Source of the DNA: Sphingobium bisphenolivorans
Lineage (GTDB): Bacteria > Pseudomonadota > Alphaproteobacteria > Sphingomonadales > Sphingomonadaceae
DNA: 64,000 bases
Assembly (NCBI RefSeq): GCF_000412635.1
Contig: NZ_ASTG01000016.1
Location: 62,001-126,000, forward strand
Reading direction: 5' to 3'
The position numbers and the translations under genes are program-made. The notes beneath the pieces were generated by a model. That model saw nothing but the letters and a program-made list of their open reading frames with translations, was not told the origin of the DNA and made no database searches. Shown here in pieces: positions 53,690-62,591 of the stretch (position 1 is its first letter; every line of letters begins with the position of its first letter).

Positions 53690-55117
53690 TCAGACCGCGG
53701 CTTCGAAGCCGATCATCGCCTTGATTTCCAGATATTCCTCAAGGCCGTGAACACCCATTTCGCGGCCGTTGCCCGATTGTTTGTACCCGCCCATCGGCGC
53801 GGCCATGTTGCTGGCCTTGCCGTTCAGGAAGACGCGCCCCGCGCGCAGGCGGCGGCCGATCGCCATGCCCTTCCTCGGATCGTTGGTGAAGACGTACGCG
53901 CCAAGCCCATAGGCGGTGTCGTTCGCGATCTGGATCGCCTCCTCGACATCATCGTAGGTGATGACCGCTAGCACCGGGCCGAAGATTTCCTCCTGCGCGA
54001 TGGTCATGTGGGGCACCACATCGACGAACACGGTCGGGCGGATGAAATAGCCGCGATCCAGGCCCGCCGGGCGGCCGGTGCCGCCGCATAGCAGGCGGGC
54101 GCCGCCATCTATGCCTACCTTGATATAGCTGTTGACGCGGTCGAACTGGGCCTTGTTGACGACCGGGCCCATGCTGGTTTCGGGTGACAGCGGGTCCCCG
54201 ACCACGATTGCATCCACCGCCGCACGAATATGGTCGATCACTTCGGGCAGCTGGTCACGCTGCACCAGCATGCGGCTGGGCGCATGGCAGGACTGGCCCG
54301 TATTCTGGAAGGCGCGGGCGATGTTCCACTGCACGGCGGCAGAGAGATCGGCGTCGGGCAGGATGATGTTGGCCGACTTGCCGCCAAGTTCCTGACAAAC
54401 GCGCTTGACCGTCGGCGCGGCAGCCTGAGCGACCAGCACGCCTGCCCTGGTCGATCCGGTAAAGGAGACGAGATCGATGTCGGGATGCTGGGTGATTGCC
54501 GCGCCGACGGTCGGCCCGTCGCCCAGCACGAGGTTGAAGACGCCCTTCGGCACGCCCGCATCGTGCAGCGCTTCGGTCAGCGCGATCGCCGTGATGGAGG
54601 TGAATTCGCTTGGCTTCGCCACCACGGTGCAGCCCGCCGCGAGTGCTGCCGAGAGCTTCGTGCAGAGCAGCTGGACCGGCCAGTTCCACGCGGTGATCAT
54701 GCCGGCCACGCCGATCGGCTCTTTCCGCACGATGTTGCCGCGGACCGACGCTTCGAACGCATAGCTTTCGAGGATGTCCGCCTGTTCGCGGAACACAGCG
54801 ATCGACCCGTCGACGTGGATCATCGCGTTGACCGGCGTACCCAATTCCTCCGTGACGGCGGCGGCGATCTGCGCGCGGCGGGCTCCGATTGCTTGCGCCA
54901 CCTTCTCCAGCAGGGCGATCCGCTCTGTGACCGGCGTCTCGCTAAAGGTGGCGAAGGCGGCCCGGGCTGCCTTCACGGCGCGGCCGACATCCTGCGCGCT
55001 GCCAAGAGCGATGGTCGCGAACGCCTCTTCCGTCGCCGGGTTGACGACAGTGAAGTCGGTCGCGGACAGGGGATCGACCCATTCGCCGTCGATATAGAAT
55101 TTGCGATATTCTCTCAT
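53690..55117 (-). CDS. Aldehyde dehydrogenase family protein
   Basis: A 475-residue NAD-linked aldehyde dehydrogenase. The nucleophile is Cys277 (NTGQSCHAPSRM) and the general base Glu243 (CQELGGKSAN); AWNWPVQL and FTGSTRAG are the cofactor regions. The start is ATG 55117 with AAGGA upstream; the frame that extends to 55600 runs back through the SDR gene and is not coding. The GQSCHAPSRM version occurs in broad-range aldehyde dehydrogenases from aromatic and terpenoid pathways. It lies 44 bases behind the SDR gene, consistent with sequential alcohol and aldehyde oxidation. Confidence 0.89.
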   Translation of the reverse strand: MREYRKFYIDGEWVDPLSATDFTVVNPATEEAFATIALGSAQDVGRAVKAARAAFATFSETPVTERIALLEKVAQAIGARRAQIAAAVTEELGTPVNAMIHVDGSIAVFREQADILESYAFEASVRGNIVRKEPIGVAGMITAWNWPVQLLCTKLSAALAAGCTVVAKPSEFTSITAIALTEALHDAGVPKGVFNLVLGDGPTVGAAITQHPDIDLVSFTGSTRAGVLVAQAAAPTVKRVCQELGGKSANIILPDADLSAAVQWNIARAFQNTGQSCHAPSRMLVQRDQLPEVIDHIRAAVDAIVVGDPLSPETSMGPVVNKAQFDRVNSYIKVGIDGGARLLCGGTGRPAGLDRGYFIRPTVFVDVVPHMTIAQEEIFGPVLAVITYDDVEEAIQIANDTAYGLGAYVFTNDPRKGMAIGRRLRAGRVFLNGKASNMAAPMGGYKQSGNGREMGVHGLEEYLEIKAMIGFEAAV

Positions 55118-55161
55118 CACTGTTCGTCCTTGATCCAAGTTCGCGGCGTCGGCCGATAGCC

Positions 55162-55995
55162 TCAATGATTGTGCGTCATGCCGCCATCGGCTGCGATGGT
55201 CTGTCCGGTGATGAAACCGGCGGCGGGCGTCGCGAAGAACATCACGATGCCGACCAGGTCTTCGGGCATCTGGCCGCGCGGCAGGCACTGTTGCGTCAGC
55301 AGGCTGGCGCGGATTTCCTCGGTCGGATTGTGGGTGCGCTCCACCTCCGTGGCGACACCGCCGGGGCGGATGCAGTTGACGGTGATGCCGTGGGGGCCGA
55401 GTTCGCGCGCCATAGAGTTCGTCATGCCGATGAGCGCGGACTTGGACGTGACATAGTGAAGATAGTTGGGCACCCCCTTGTTCACCGCATCGGAGGAGAT
55501 GTTGATGATCCGGCCCCAGCCGGCCTGGCGCATGGCCGGCACGACCGCGCAAGAGGTCAGGAAGACGCCGGTGATGTTGACGCGCATGACCTGCTCCCAC
55601 TCGCCGAGGGGAATCTGGTCGAAGGGACGTTTGTTCAGAGTGGCGAAGATGGCGGCGTTATTCACCAGCACATCGATACGGCCATAGGCGTCGAGAATCG
55701 CCTGCGCCATGGCGTCGACGGATGCCTTGTCCGCAACATCGACTTGCAGCGCCAGTCCCCGGCCGCCCGCCGCGACAATTTCGCCCTCCACCGATCGGGC
55801 GGCGGCAAGATTGAGATCGGCGATGGCGACAATGGCACCGGCGGCCGCGAACTGGCGTGACAATTCGCGGCCGATGCCCTGACCACCTCCGGTAATCACG
55901 ACCACGCGGTCCTGGACGCCGAAATCGCGCGCATGGGCTGGCGCGCCGGAATCGTCGGGAGCGCGGGTAAGCGTGGCAGTCTGAGGGTCCATCAT
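55162..55995 (-). CDS. Short-chain dehydrogenase
   Basis: A 277-residue SDR with a 25-residue N-terminal extension. Motifs are TGGGQGIG (35-42), NNAA (112-115), Ser168 (NISSD), Tyr181 and Lys185 (YVTSK) and a C-terminal ITGQTIAADGG. AAGAGAGAC precedes ATG 55995. It is the second gene of the left arm, between the aldolase and the aldehyde dehydrogenase, and probably oxidises an alcohol before the dehydrogenase step. Asp after strand 2 (IADLN) suggests NAD preference. Confidence 0.88.
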   Translation of the reverse strand: MMDPQTATLTRAPDDSGAPAHARDFGVQDRVVVITGGGQGIGRELSRQFAAAGAIVAIADLNLAAARSVEGEIVAAGGRGLALQVDVADKASVDAMAQAILDAYGRIDVLVNNAAIFATLNKRPFDQIPLGEWEQVMRVNITGVFLTSCAVVPAMRQAGWGRIINISSDAVNKGVPNYLHYVTSKSALIGMTNSMARELGPHGITVNCIRPGGVATEVERTHNPTEEIRASLLTQQCLPRGQMPEDLVGIVMFFATPAAGFITGQTIAADGGMTHNH

Positions 55996-56118
55996 GTCTC
56001 TCTTAATGCTTGGCCGGATCGGCTGGGTGAGCCCGATGCGGCGAGATTATTATCATCTGATCGAAGCAATAGATGCTGTTGCGGGTGGCGACCGGCTTTG
56101 GTCAGCCCGCCCAGCGCA

Positions 56119-56907
56119 TCATTCCATCTCTTTGCGCTTCTGGGCGGCTGCGCTCGCAAGCAGCGACAGGTCAGCGCCCAGCGACACGAACCGCCCGCCC
56201 AGCGTGATATATTTTTTCATCAGATCAGGGCGCGAATTGAGGCCGCCGACGCCGAGGGTCTTGCCGTGCTTCTGGCAGGCCGCGAGTGTGTTGGCATAGG
56301 CGTTCTGGATGATGTCATGGTCGAACTGGCCGGTTATGCCGTTCACCGCGCACAGGTCATTCGCGCCCACCAGAAGGATGTCGATGCCCGGTACCGAAGC
56401 GATTTCATCCACCGCGGCGAGCCCCTCGTTCGACTCGATCTGCGCGACGATCATCGTCGCATCGTTGATCTGCTCGCGCGTTTCAGCATTGGGCACGGAG
56501 CGGAAGAGAAGCTGCGGGGTGACGCCGGGCAGGGAACGCTCGCCCATCGGCCGATATTTGACGGCGTTGACGACCGCCTGCGCATCGGCGGCGGAGCGCA
56601 GGTCCGGCACGATGATCCCGACTGCGCCCGCATCTAGCACACGGGTGATGAGGTGGGCATCGACACCCGGTATCCGCACGAAGGGCGCAACGCCCATGTG
56701 GAGCGCGGCGATGCTGATCTGGCCCACAGTCTCCAGCGACAGCGCGCTATGTTCCAGGTCGAAGTAGATGGTGTCGAAACCGGCTCCCCGCGCGATCGCG
56801 GCAATCTCCACACCACGTACCAGGCGGACCGTCATGGAATAGGCAACCTGACCCTGCGCGATCTTCTCCCGCACGGGATTTTTTAAGCGTCCGCTGGAAT
56901 CTATCAT
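56119..56907 (-). CDS. HpcH/HpaI-family aldolase
   Basis: A 262-residue class II retro-aldolase of the HpaI/GarL type, cleaving a 4-hydroxy-2-oxoacid to pyruvate and an aldehyde. Visible residues are His53 (DLEHSALS, base), Arg79 (FVRIPG), and metal ligands Glu158 (QIESNEG) and Asp184 (VGANDL). In the aromatic homoprotocatechuate pathway the aldehyde product is succinate semialdehyde, which would fit the two SSADH-type genes nearby. It heads the left arm, divergent from the bicupin gene across 269 bases. The actual substrate is not known. Confidence 0.87.
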   Translation of the reverse strand: MIDSSGRLKNPVREKIAQGQVAYSMTVRLVRGVEIAAIARGAGFDTIYFDLEHSALSLETVGQISIAALHMGVAPFVRIPGVDAHLITRVLDAGAVGIIVPDLRSAADAQAVVNAVKYRPMGERSLPGVTPQLLFRSVPNAETREQINDATMIVAQIESNEGLAAVDEIASVPGIDILLVGANDLCAVNGITGQFDHDIIQNAYANTLAACQKHGKTLGVGGLNSRPDLMKKYITLGGRFVSLGADLSLLASAAAQKRKEME

Positions 56908-57176
56908 CTTAAAACGCCACCTCAGTTGCGTTGCGCTTGATGGGCAACAGTTCCTCTCCGCGGTCCGTCACGTCAGCAAAGGCGGAGGGATGCGAATTAT
57001 TGTTTCTCCCATATACACATGCTGTCCGACACTTCAGGCCGGAATCGTGATCTTCGCAAGCCAGGGTATAGCATCGCATTATACCGCCGAATCTCGGCCC
57101 CTATGACGAATAACGACTGCGCGTTAGGCTCATGGGCAAGAGGAATGACCTCCTGATCCTATGGAGAGATTAGATC
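56908..57176. promoter_or_regulatory. Divergent promoter region of the catabolic locus
   Basis: A 269-base non-coding gap between the aldolase arm (- strand) and the cupin arm (+ strand). Both operons must start here, so this is the probable control point. No regulator gene lies next to it, and I found no clear palindrome by eye. Confidence 0.45.
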
Positions 57177-58016
57177 ATGCGCGCATCCAAGCCAGCCGAT
57201 ACCAATGCCGACCAAGTCGGATCCATGCGGGAAGGCGTGCTCACCCAGAAGCATCTGCTGATCGGTGAGGACGGGTCCCCCAACAATTACGACCTGAACA
57301 CCGGTCTTGCCGGTGCCGGAGGCTGGCGCACGCCGCGCCACCGCCACAATTTCGACCAGATCCGCTATGTGGTCGAGGGCGACTATCCCTATATGGAAGA
57401 CAAGGTCCTGCCGCAGGGCTGGGTCGCCTATTTCCCGGAAAGCGTCTATTATGGTCCGCAGGATCGGCCCGAAGGTCTGCGCACCATGGTGCTGCAATTC
57501 GGCGGCGCCAGCGGCAACGGCTATCTGAGCGTCGAAGGCCGTGAGGCGGCCAATGATGCCTTGAAGCAGAAGGGTGAGTTCAAGAGCGGCAAGTTCATCT
57601 ACGTCGATGATTCGGGCGAACAGCGCGAGGAGGATGCGTCGGCAGCCTGTTTCGAATATGCCACCGGGCGAAAGCTGGAGTTCGCGGCACCGCGCTATGA
57701 CGGCGTTATCGTCATGGACCCGTCCGCCTTTGCCTGGCTGCCCGGCGAGGATGCGGGAGTCGAGGAGAAGTGGCTGGGTTCGTTCACGGAGCGCGAGGCC
57801 AAGATCGGGTTCATCAAGATCGAAGCGGGTGCCACCTATGTTGCGGGCAAATTGCCGAGCATCGCCATCCTGTTCCAGACGAAGGGCCGGATCACGATCA
57901 ACGGCGAGGAGTTTACGCAAGGCTCAGCGTTCGAGTTTCTGCCGGGCGAGGAACTGGTTTCCCTCGACGCCGAAACTGAAACCGAGCTGCTGTGCATGAC
58001 CCTGCACCGTTTCTGA
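57177..58016 (+). CDS. Two-domain cupin protein
   Basis: A 279-residue protein with two cupin barrels. The first carries a metal-like motif RTPRHRHNFDQIRYVVEGDYPY (around residues 51-72, His residues at 54-57) and YFPESVYYGPQD. The second (about 185-279) has KIEAGATYVAGKLPSIAILFQTKGRITING, which lacks the His cluster and is probably structural. Bicupins act as dioxygenases, isomerases or epimerases. GGAGAG lies upstream of ATG 57177. It heads the right arm, opposite the aldolase, and is followed by a hairpin and the MFS gene. Function unassigned. Confidence 0.8.
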   Translation: MRASKPADTNADQVGSMREGVLTQKHLLIGEDGSPNNYDLNTGLAGAGGWRTPRHRHNFDQIRYVVEGDYPYMEDKVLPQGWVAYFPESVYYGPQDRPEGLRTMVLQFGGASGNGYLSVEGREAANDALKQKGEFKSGKFIYVDDSGEQREEDASAACFEYATGRKLEFAAPRYDGVIVMDPSAFAWLPGEDAGVEEKWLGSFTEREAKIGFIKIEAGATYVAGKLPSIAILFQTKGRITINGEEFTQGSAFEFLPGEELVSLDAETETELLCMTLHRF

Positions 58017-58033
58017 CGCGCAGGGCTTGCAAG

Positions 58034-58059
58034 GATGGGCGGGGTTCTAGGCGCCCATC
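58034..58059 (+). terminator. Hairpin after the bicupin gene
   Basis: GATGGGCG (58034-58041) pairs with CGCCCATC (58052-58059) around a ten-base loop, 18 bases behind the cupin stop. An A-run rather than a T-run follows, so it may attenuate transcription or protect the upstream mRNA end rather than fully terminate. Confidence 0.4.
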
Positions 58060-58250
58060 GATGGAAAAAATGATGTTGCCTGCTGGCCGACGCGCTGACG
58101 GCATCTAGGATAGAATGAGAAGGCGGCGGCCGTCAGGCCTGCGACGTCTTCGAGGTGAGAGGAACAGGCAATGCGCCGTCAGCCGAAGTTCACGAGCAGC
58201 GATCGATCCATGTCGGTCCTGATGTCCATCTACATTGCAGGCCACGGGAA

Positions 58251-59648
58251 ATGATTGGGGTTGTCAATGCAGGCCAGCGCCTGGACAACTTGGCGCCGGG
58301 CCGATTCCACCTTCGGGTCATGTGGCTCGTCGGCCTTGGCATGTTCTTCGACTCGTTCGACAACACGCTCTCCGGCTCGGTCCTCGCGTCGATGCTCAAA
58401 AGCGGCTTCTCGACGCTGGAGCTCAACTCGATCTTTCTTTCGGCCACCTTCTTCGGCCTTGCAATCGGCGCGGCCTTCGCGGGATGGCTGAGCGACCGCT
58501 TCGGCCGCGGCTTTGCCTTCCAGTTCAATCTCGCGCTATTCGGCATACTCGCGCTTTGTTGTGCGGCGGCTCCGTCCATGCCCTGGTTGATCGCCATTCG
58601 CGGCATCATGGGAATCGGCATGGGCGCCGAATATGTGATGTGCTACGGCCTCATCACGGAGTTCATGCCGCCCGCCAAGCGCGGACGCTATCTGGGAATG
58701 CTGGGCATTTTCGCCGGGGTCGGCGTGTCGACCACCTCGCTGCTCAGCATGTTCATCATTCCCGCCTTCAGCTGGCGCGCGATGTTCGTGATCGGCGGCA
58801 TCGGCACGCTGATCGTGTGGTGGTTGCGTCGCAGCCTGCCGGAATCGCCGCGCTGGCTTGAAGCGCAGGGCCGTTATGAGGAGGCCGAAGCCGTGATGCA
58901 GCGCATCGAGGCCGAGGCCGGCGTGGTGAGCGCATCCGTACATAAGCCTGCCAAGGCGGCGGTCGCGAACGGCGCCCCCCCGAAATGGGTGCCGATCACC
59001 ATCCTCTTCTCCCGCACGGTGATCCGCCGCACGCTCCTGGCGGTGATCCTGAACGTGACCTGCCTGTTCGGTTCGTATAGCATCACGGGCTGGATGCCGA
59101 CATTCTTCGTCAGCCAGGGCATGAGCGTTTCCAAGTCGCTCGGCTTCAATGCCGCGATGATGGCCGGCTATGTCGCGGGTCCGCTGTTCTACACCTTCAT
59201 CGGCGACCGCATCAGCCGTCGTTGGGCGATCGTCATGTTCGGGACCTTGTCGGCGATCTTCGCCGCCATTTATCCGTTCCTGGCGGATCCGGCCTATATC
59301 GTGATCTGCGGCTTCTTCCTGGTGGGGACGGTTGCGTCCTTCCTGGTCACCGGCCTGGGCGCGACACCGGAGTTCTTCCCGACGGAATACCGCTTCCGTG
59401 GTGGCGGCGTCGCGCAGACCGCTGGCCGTGTCGGGCTGATCCTCTCGCCCTTCGTCATCCTATGGCTTTTCAACCACTATGGAATTGGCGGCGTGATCGG
59501 AGCGATCTCCGGCATGTATGTGGTCGTGACGATCCTGATGGTCGTGGCGGGCATAGATACGGACAAGAAGACGGTCGAGATCTCCGGTGCTGAACTTGAT
59601 GAGGCTCTTCCCGGCACGTCGGACGGGGTGACTGCCCGCCAAGTATAG
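58251..59648 (+). CDS. MFS metabolite:H+ symporter
   Basis: A 465-residue inner-membrane transporter with about twelve helices. The loop 2-3 motif is GWLSDRFGRGFAF, and RSLPESPRWLEAQGRYEEAE after helix 6 is the sugar-porter/organic-acid symporter signature. The lumen-facing GFNAAMMAGYVAGP and RISRRWAIV motifs complete the second half. ATG 58251 is chosen over the frame to 58155, as it is the first Met consistent with family length and follows a weak AGGCC. It probably imports the growth substrate, or a breakdown product of it, that the flanking dehydrogenases oxidise. Confidence 0.87.
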   Translation: MIGVVNAGQRLDNLAPGRFHLRVMWLVGLGMFFDSFDNTLSGSVLASMLKSGFSTLELNSIFLSATFFGLAIGAAFAGWLSDRFGRGFAFQFNLALFGILALCCAAAPSMPWLIAIRGIMGIGMGAEYVMCYGLITEFMPPAKRGRYLGMLGIFAGVGVSTTSLLSMFIIPAFSWRAMFVIGGIGTLIVWWLRRSLPESPRWLEAQGRYEEAEAVMQRIEAEAGVVSASVHKPAKAAVANGAPPKWVPITILFSRTVIRRTLLAVILNVTCLFGSYSITGWMPTFFVSQGMSVSKSLGFNAAMMAGYVAGPLFYTFIGDRISRRWAIVMFGTLSAIFAAIYPFLADPAYIVICGFFLVGTVASFLVTGLGATPEFFPTEYRFRGGGVAQTAGRVGLILSPFVILWLFNHYGIGGVIGAISGMYVVVTILMVVAGIDTDKKTVEISGAELDEALPGTSDGVTARQV

Positions 59649-59724
59649 GGATGACTTTCGGGTCGCGGTGCGCCTGCTCGCCAATCGACGGGCGCACCAC
59701 AGGTAATGAACAAGGATATATCAG

Positions 59725-60744
59725 ATGCGTGGCATAGTATTCCTCGGCGACAGCAAGCTCGATGTCGCCACCTTCCCTGATCCCACCCCGGGTCCCGGCG
59801 AGGTCGTGCTTGAGATCAAGGCTTCGGGCATGTGCGGAAGCGATCTGCACTTCTATCGCTCCTCCCTGACACCCGAGCAGGCGAGCGTGATCCGCGGTCA
59901 CGAACCTTGCGGTATCGTCGTCGCCGTCGGGCCGGGCGTGACCGATCCCAACGCGGTCGTCGGCGCGCGGGTGATGCAGCATCACTACCAGGGTTGCTCC
60001 GGCTGCTCCGACTGCCATTCGGGATGGCCGCAAATGTGCAGCACGCAGCGTCCGGTCGTGTACGGCACGGATGTCCATGGCGCGCACGCACCCTATATGG
60101 TGGTGCCGGCGAACACGCTGGTCCCGCTTGACGAGCGCTTGAGCTTCGAGGCGGGTGCCGCGATCTCCTGCGGCACGGGCACGGCTTGGGGCGCCTTCGA
60201 TCGGATGGAACTGAGCGGACGGGATACGCTTGCGGTGTTCGGCCAGGGCCCGGTCGGCCTCTCGGCCCTTCTGCTGGCGAAGGCGCAGGGCGCCCGCGTG
60301 CTTGCGATCGATATTGACGACAGCCGTCTGGCGGTGGCGAAGCAGATGGGGGCGGACTTCGTCGTCAACTCGCGCGATGGCAATGCGGTCGAGGCGATCA
60401 AGGATCTGACCGGCGGGGGCGCGACCAAGGCGCTGGAGACGTCGGGCGCCAAGGCGGCGGGCGACGACGCGTTGCGCTGCGTCCGTCCCTGGGGCACGGT
60501 CGGCCTGGTCGGTCTTGGCTCCGACCTCACCTTCTCGCTCAGCGAACTGCTGCGCCGCCAGCTGAAGATCGTGCCGTCTTGGACCATGTCGATCCAGGCG
60601 CAGAAGGCCTGCGCCGATTTCGTGATCGAGCGCGGCATCGATCTCGACGCGACCTTCTCCGACCGCTGGTCGATCGATCAGGCGGAGGAGGCCTATGCGA
60701 ACTTCAACAAGCAGAGTGGTGGAAAGGGCGTGTTCCTGTTCTGA
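59725..60744 (+). CDS. Zinc-dependent alcohol dehydrogenase (threonine/sorbitol dehydrogenase-like)
   Basis: A 339-residue MDR enzyme. Catalytic zinc ligands are Cys37 (GMCGSD), His59 and Glu60 (RGHEP); all four structural-zinc cysteines are present (Cys91, Cys94, Cys97, Cys105 in GCSGCSDCHSGWPQMC). The Rossmann motif is VFGQGPVGLSAL. AAGGATATATCAG precedes ATG 59725. It lies 76 bases behind the MFS gene and 54 before the 70-residue gene, so a continuous transcript is likely. It would oxidise a polyol or secondary alcohol to the matching carbonyl. Confidence 0.89.
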   Translation: MRGIVFLGDSKLDVATFPDPTPGPGEVVLEIKASGMCGSDLHFYRSSLTPEQASVIRGHEPCGIVVAVGPGVTDPNAVVGARVMQHHYQGCSGCSDCHSGWPQMCSTQRPVVYGTDVHGAHAPYMVVPANTLVPLDERLSFEAGAAISCGTGTAWGAFDRMELSGRDTLAVFGQGPVGLSALLLAKAQGARVLAIDIDDSRLAVAKQMGADFVVNSRDGNAVEAIKDLTGGGATKALETSGAKAAGDDALRCVRPWGTVGLVGLGSDLTFSLSELLRRQLKIVPSWTMSIQAQKACADFVIERGIDLDATFSDRWSIDQAEEAYANFNKQSGGKGVFLF

Positions 60745-60798
60745 CAGAGACAGGAAGCGGCGTGCCGCGCCGTTGTTCACGTCTTCAAGAGGTGTATC

Positions 60799-61011
60799 AT
60801 GCGTAACGAAGTTCAGCTCGATCGCGCATTTGTGGAAATGCTGATCCAGCGCCGGTCCTGCGACAATCGCCATCCGCTGATGCAGGCTTTCGGCATCAGC
60901 GACAATACCTGGAGAAAGATCAGGGAAGGGAAGCCGATTCGGGCTTCCCTCGCCCAACGACTGATCGAGCGCATGGCGTCGGCGGACATCGACGCGGGCC
61001 ACATCAATTGA
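60799..61011 (+). CDS. Small 70-residue protein, possible helix-turn-helix, unknown function
   Basis: A compact, basic protein in the alcohol/aldehyde dehydrogenase operon. The segment LMQAFGISDNTWRKIREGKPIRASLAQRLIERM reads like a Cro/C1-type helix-turn-helix: FGISDNTWRKIREG as turn and recognition helix, then a helix. RRSCDNRHP precedes it. AAGAGGTGTATC before ATG 60799 is a good ribosome site, and the stop lies 20 bases before the next ATG. It is placed too regularly to be chance. It could be an operon-internal DNA-binding regulator or a subunit-like chaperone. Confidence 0.75.
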   Translation: MRNEVQLDRAFVEMLIQRRSCDNRHPLMQAFGISDNTWRKIREGKPIRASLAQRLIERMASADIDAGHIN

Positions 61012-61030
61012 GATTATCTTGGAGAATGAC

Positions 61031-62530
61031 ATGAGCCAGACCGCCGTTCAGGCCCCCGGAGGCGACGTTTCGGTCCCCTTCCTGGAGCGCGCCGAGCATG
61101 GCCACTTCATCGACGGGCAGATCGTCCTGACCAGCGCGGGACGGACCTTCGACGCACGCAATCCTTCGAACGGCGATCTTCTCGCCCGCGTGGCGCAAGG
61201 GGATGAGGCAGACATCGATCGCGCTGTGGCCGCTGCCCGCGCGGCGTTTGAGGGTCCGTGGAGCGAGTGGACGCCCTATCAGCGGCAGGCGCTGCTCTAC
61301 CGCCTCCACGATGCTATCGACCGGAATTGGGAGGAACTGGCGCGGATCGAGGCCCTTGACATGGGCCAGCCGATCAGCCGCACGCGCATGGGCAAGGCCG
61401 CATCGCTGCGCATGATCCTCTTCTTCGCGGCGCAAGCGGCGAATATTGCCGGCGAGACGTTGCAGAACGGCATGCCGGGCGACGTCACGACCATGACGCT
61501 GAAGGCGCCGGTCGGCGTGATCGGCGGCATCATCCCCTGGAACGGGCCGCTCGGGAGCCAGTGGTGGATTTTGGGCGCCGTCCTCGCGACCGGCTGCACC
61601 GCTGTCCTGAAACCGGCCGAAGAGGCTTCGCTCAGCGTCCTGCGCGTGGCCGAACTGCTGCATGAAACAGGCGTTCCCGCGGGTGTGATCAACGTCGTGG
61701 CAGGCCCTGGACGGGTTGTCGGATCGCATCTGGCGGCGCATCCCGACGTCGACCGCATCGCCTTCACCGGATCGACCGAGACGGGCCGCAAGATCATCGA
61801 AGCATCGAAGGGCACGATCAAGAAGTTGCAGCTGGAGCTGGGCGGCAAGTCGCCCGACATCATCTTCGCCGACGCCGATCTCGACAAGGCGGTGCCGGGC
61901 GCGACGATGGGCGTCTTCGCCAATTCTGGGCAGATATGTTTCGCGGGCACGCGCGTTTTCGTGCAGCGGCCGATCGTGGAAGAATTCTGCAAGCGCGTTG
62001 CCGAATTCGTCCAGACGCTGAAGATCGGCGACAGCTTGGACGAGGAGGCGGTCCTTGGCCCGTTGATCTCGCAGAAGCAGCTCGATCAGGTGATGGACTA
62101 TATAAAGGTCGGGCGGGAGGAAGGTGCGCGGCTGGTGACCGGCGGCGAACGGATCGGCGGCGACCTGTCGGACGGCTTTTTCGTGGCGCCGACGGTGTTC
62201 GCGGACGTCCGCAACGACATGCGGATCGCGCAGGAGGAAATCTTCGGACCGGTCATGTCGATCATTCCCTTCGACACGGTCGAAGAGGCCATCGCCCTCG
62301 GCAACGACATTGAATATGGGCTGGGCGGCGCGGTCTGGAGTCGGGACATCTCCACGGCGCTGAAGGTGGTGAAGGGCATCCACACCGGCACGATGTGGGT
62401 TAACTGCTATGGCCTCATCGATCCGCTGGTCGGCTTCGGCGGGACCAAGCTGAGCGGCTATGGCGCGAAGGGCGGGAAGGCCCATTTGGATACTTACCTC
62501 TACACGAAATGCGTCTACATCAACGGCTGA
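61031..62530 (+). CDS. Aldehyde dehydrogenase (betaine/phenylacetaldehyde dehydrogenase-like)
   Basis: A 499-residue NAD-dependent aldehyde dehydrogenase. Nucleophile Cys303 (NSGQICFAGTR), base Glu269 (LELGGKSPD), Lys194 (VLKPAEEAS) and IPWNGPLG are all present, so it should be active. The ICFAGTR version is typical of class 1/2 broad-range enzymes. ATG 61031 follows GGAG at six bases; the frame opens at TTG 61019 but that is not the start. It lies directly behind the 70-residue gene and before the second SSADH. With the alcohol dehydrogenase upstream it makes an alcohol to acid relay. Confidence 0.91.
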   Translation: MSQTAVQAPGGDVSVPFLERAEHGHFIDGQIVLTSAGRTFDARNPSNGDLLARVAQGDEADIDRAVAAARAAFEGPWSEWTPYQRQALLYRLHDAIDRNWEELARIEALDMGQPISRTRMGKAASLRMILFFAAQAANIAGETLQNGMPGDVTTMTLKAPVGVIGGIIPWNGPLGSQWWILGAVLATGCTAVLKPAEEASLSVLRVAELLHETGVPAGVINVVAGPGRVVGSHLAAHPDVDRIAFTGSTETGRKIIEASKGTIKKLQLELGGKSPDIIFADADLDKAVPGATMGVFANSGQICFAGTRVFVQRPIVEEFCKRVAEFVQTLKIGDSLDEEAVLGPLISQKQLDQVMDYIKVGREEGARLVTGGERIGGDLSDGFFVAPTVFADVRNDMRIAQEEIFGPVMSIIPFDTVEEAIALGNDIEYGLGGAVWSRDISTALKVVKGIHTGTMWVNCYGLIDPLVGFGGTKLSGYGAKGGKAHLDTYLYTKCVYING

Positions 62531-62591
62531 TCGATTCCGGCGAAGTAAATGTGCAGATGGCGATGGCCGCCACAATCAAGGAAGATTCACT

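Noticed and set aside
55118-55600. N-terminal extension of the aldehyde dehydrogenase frame to 55600
   Set aside because: It runs through the SDR gene in another frame and consists of His/Arg/Pro-rich shadow sequence; the true start is ATG 55117 with AAGGA upstream.
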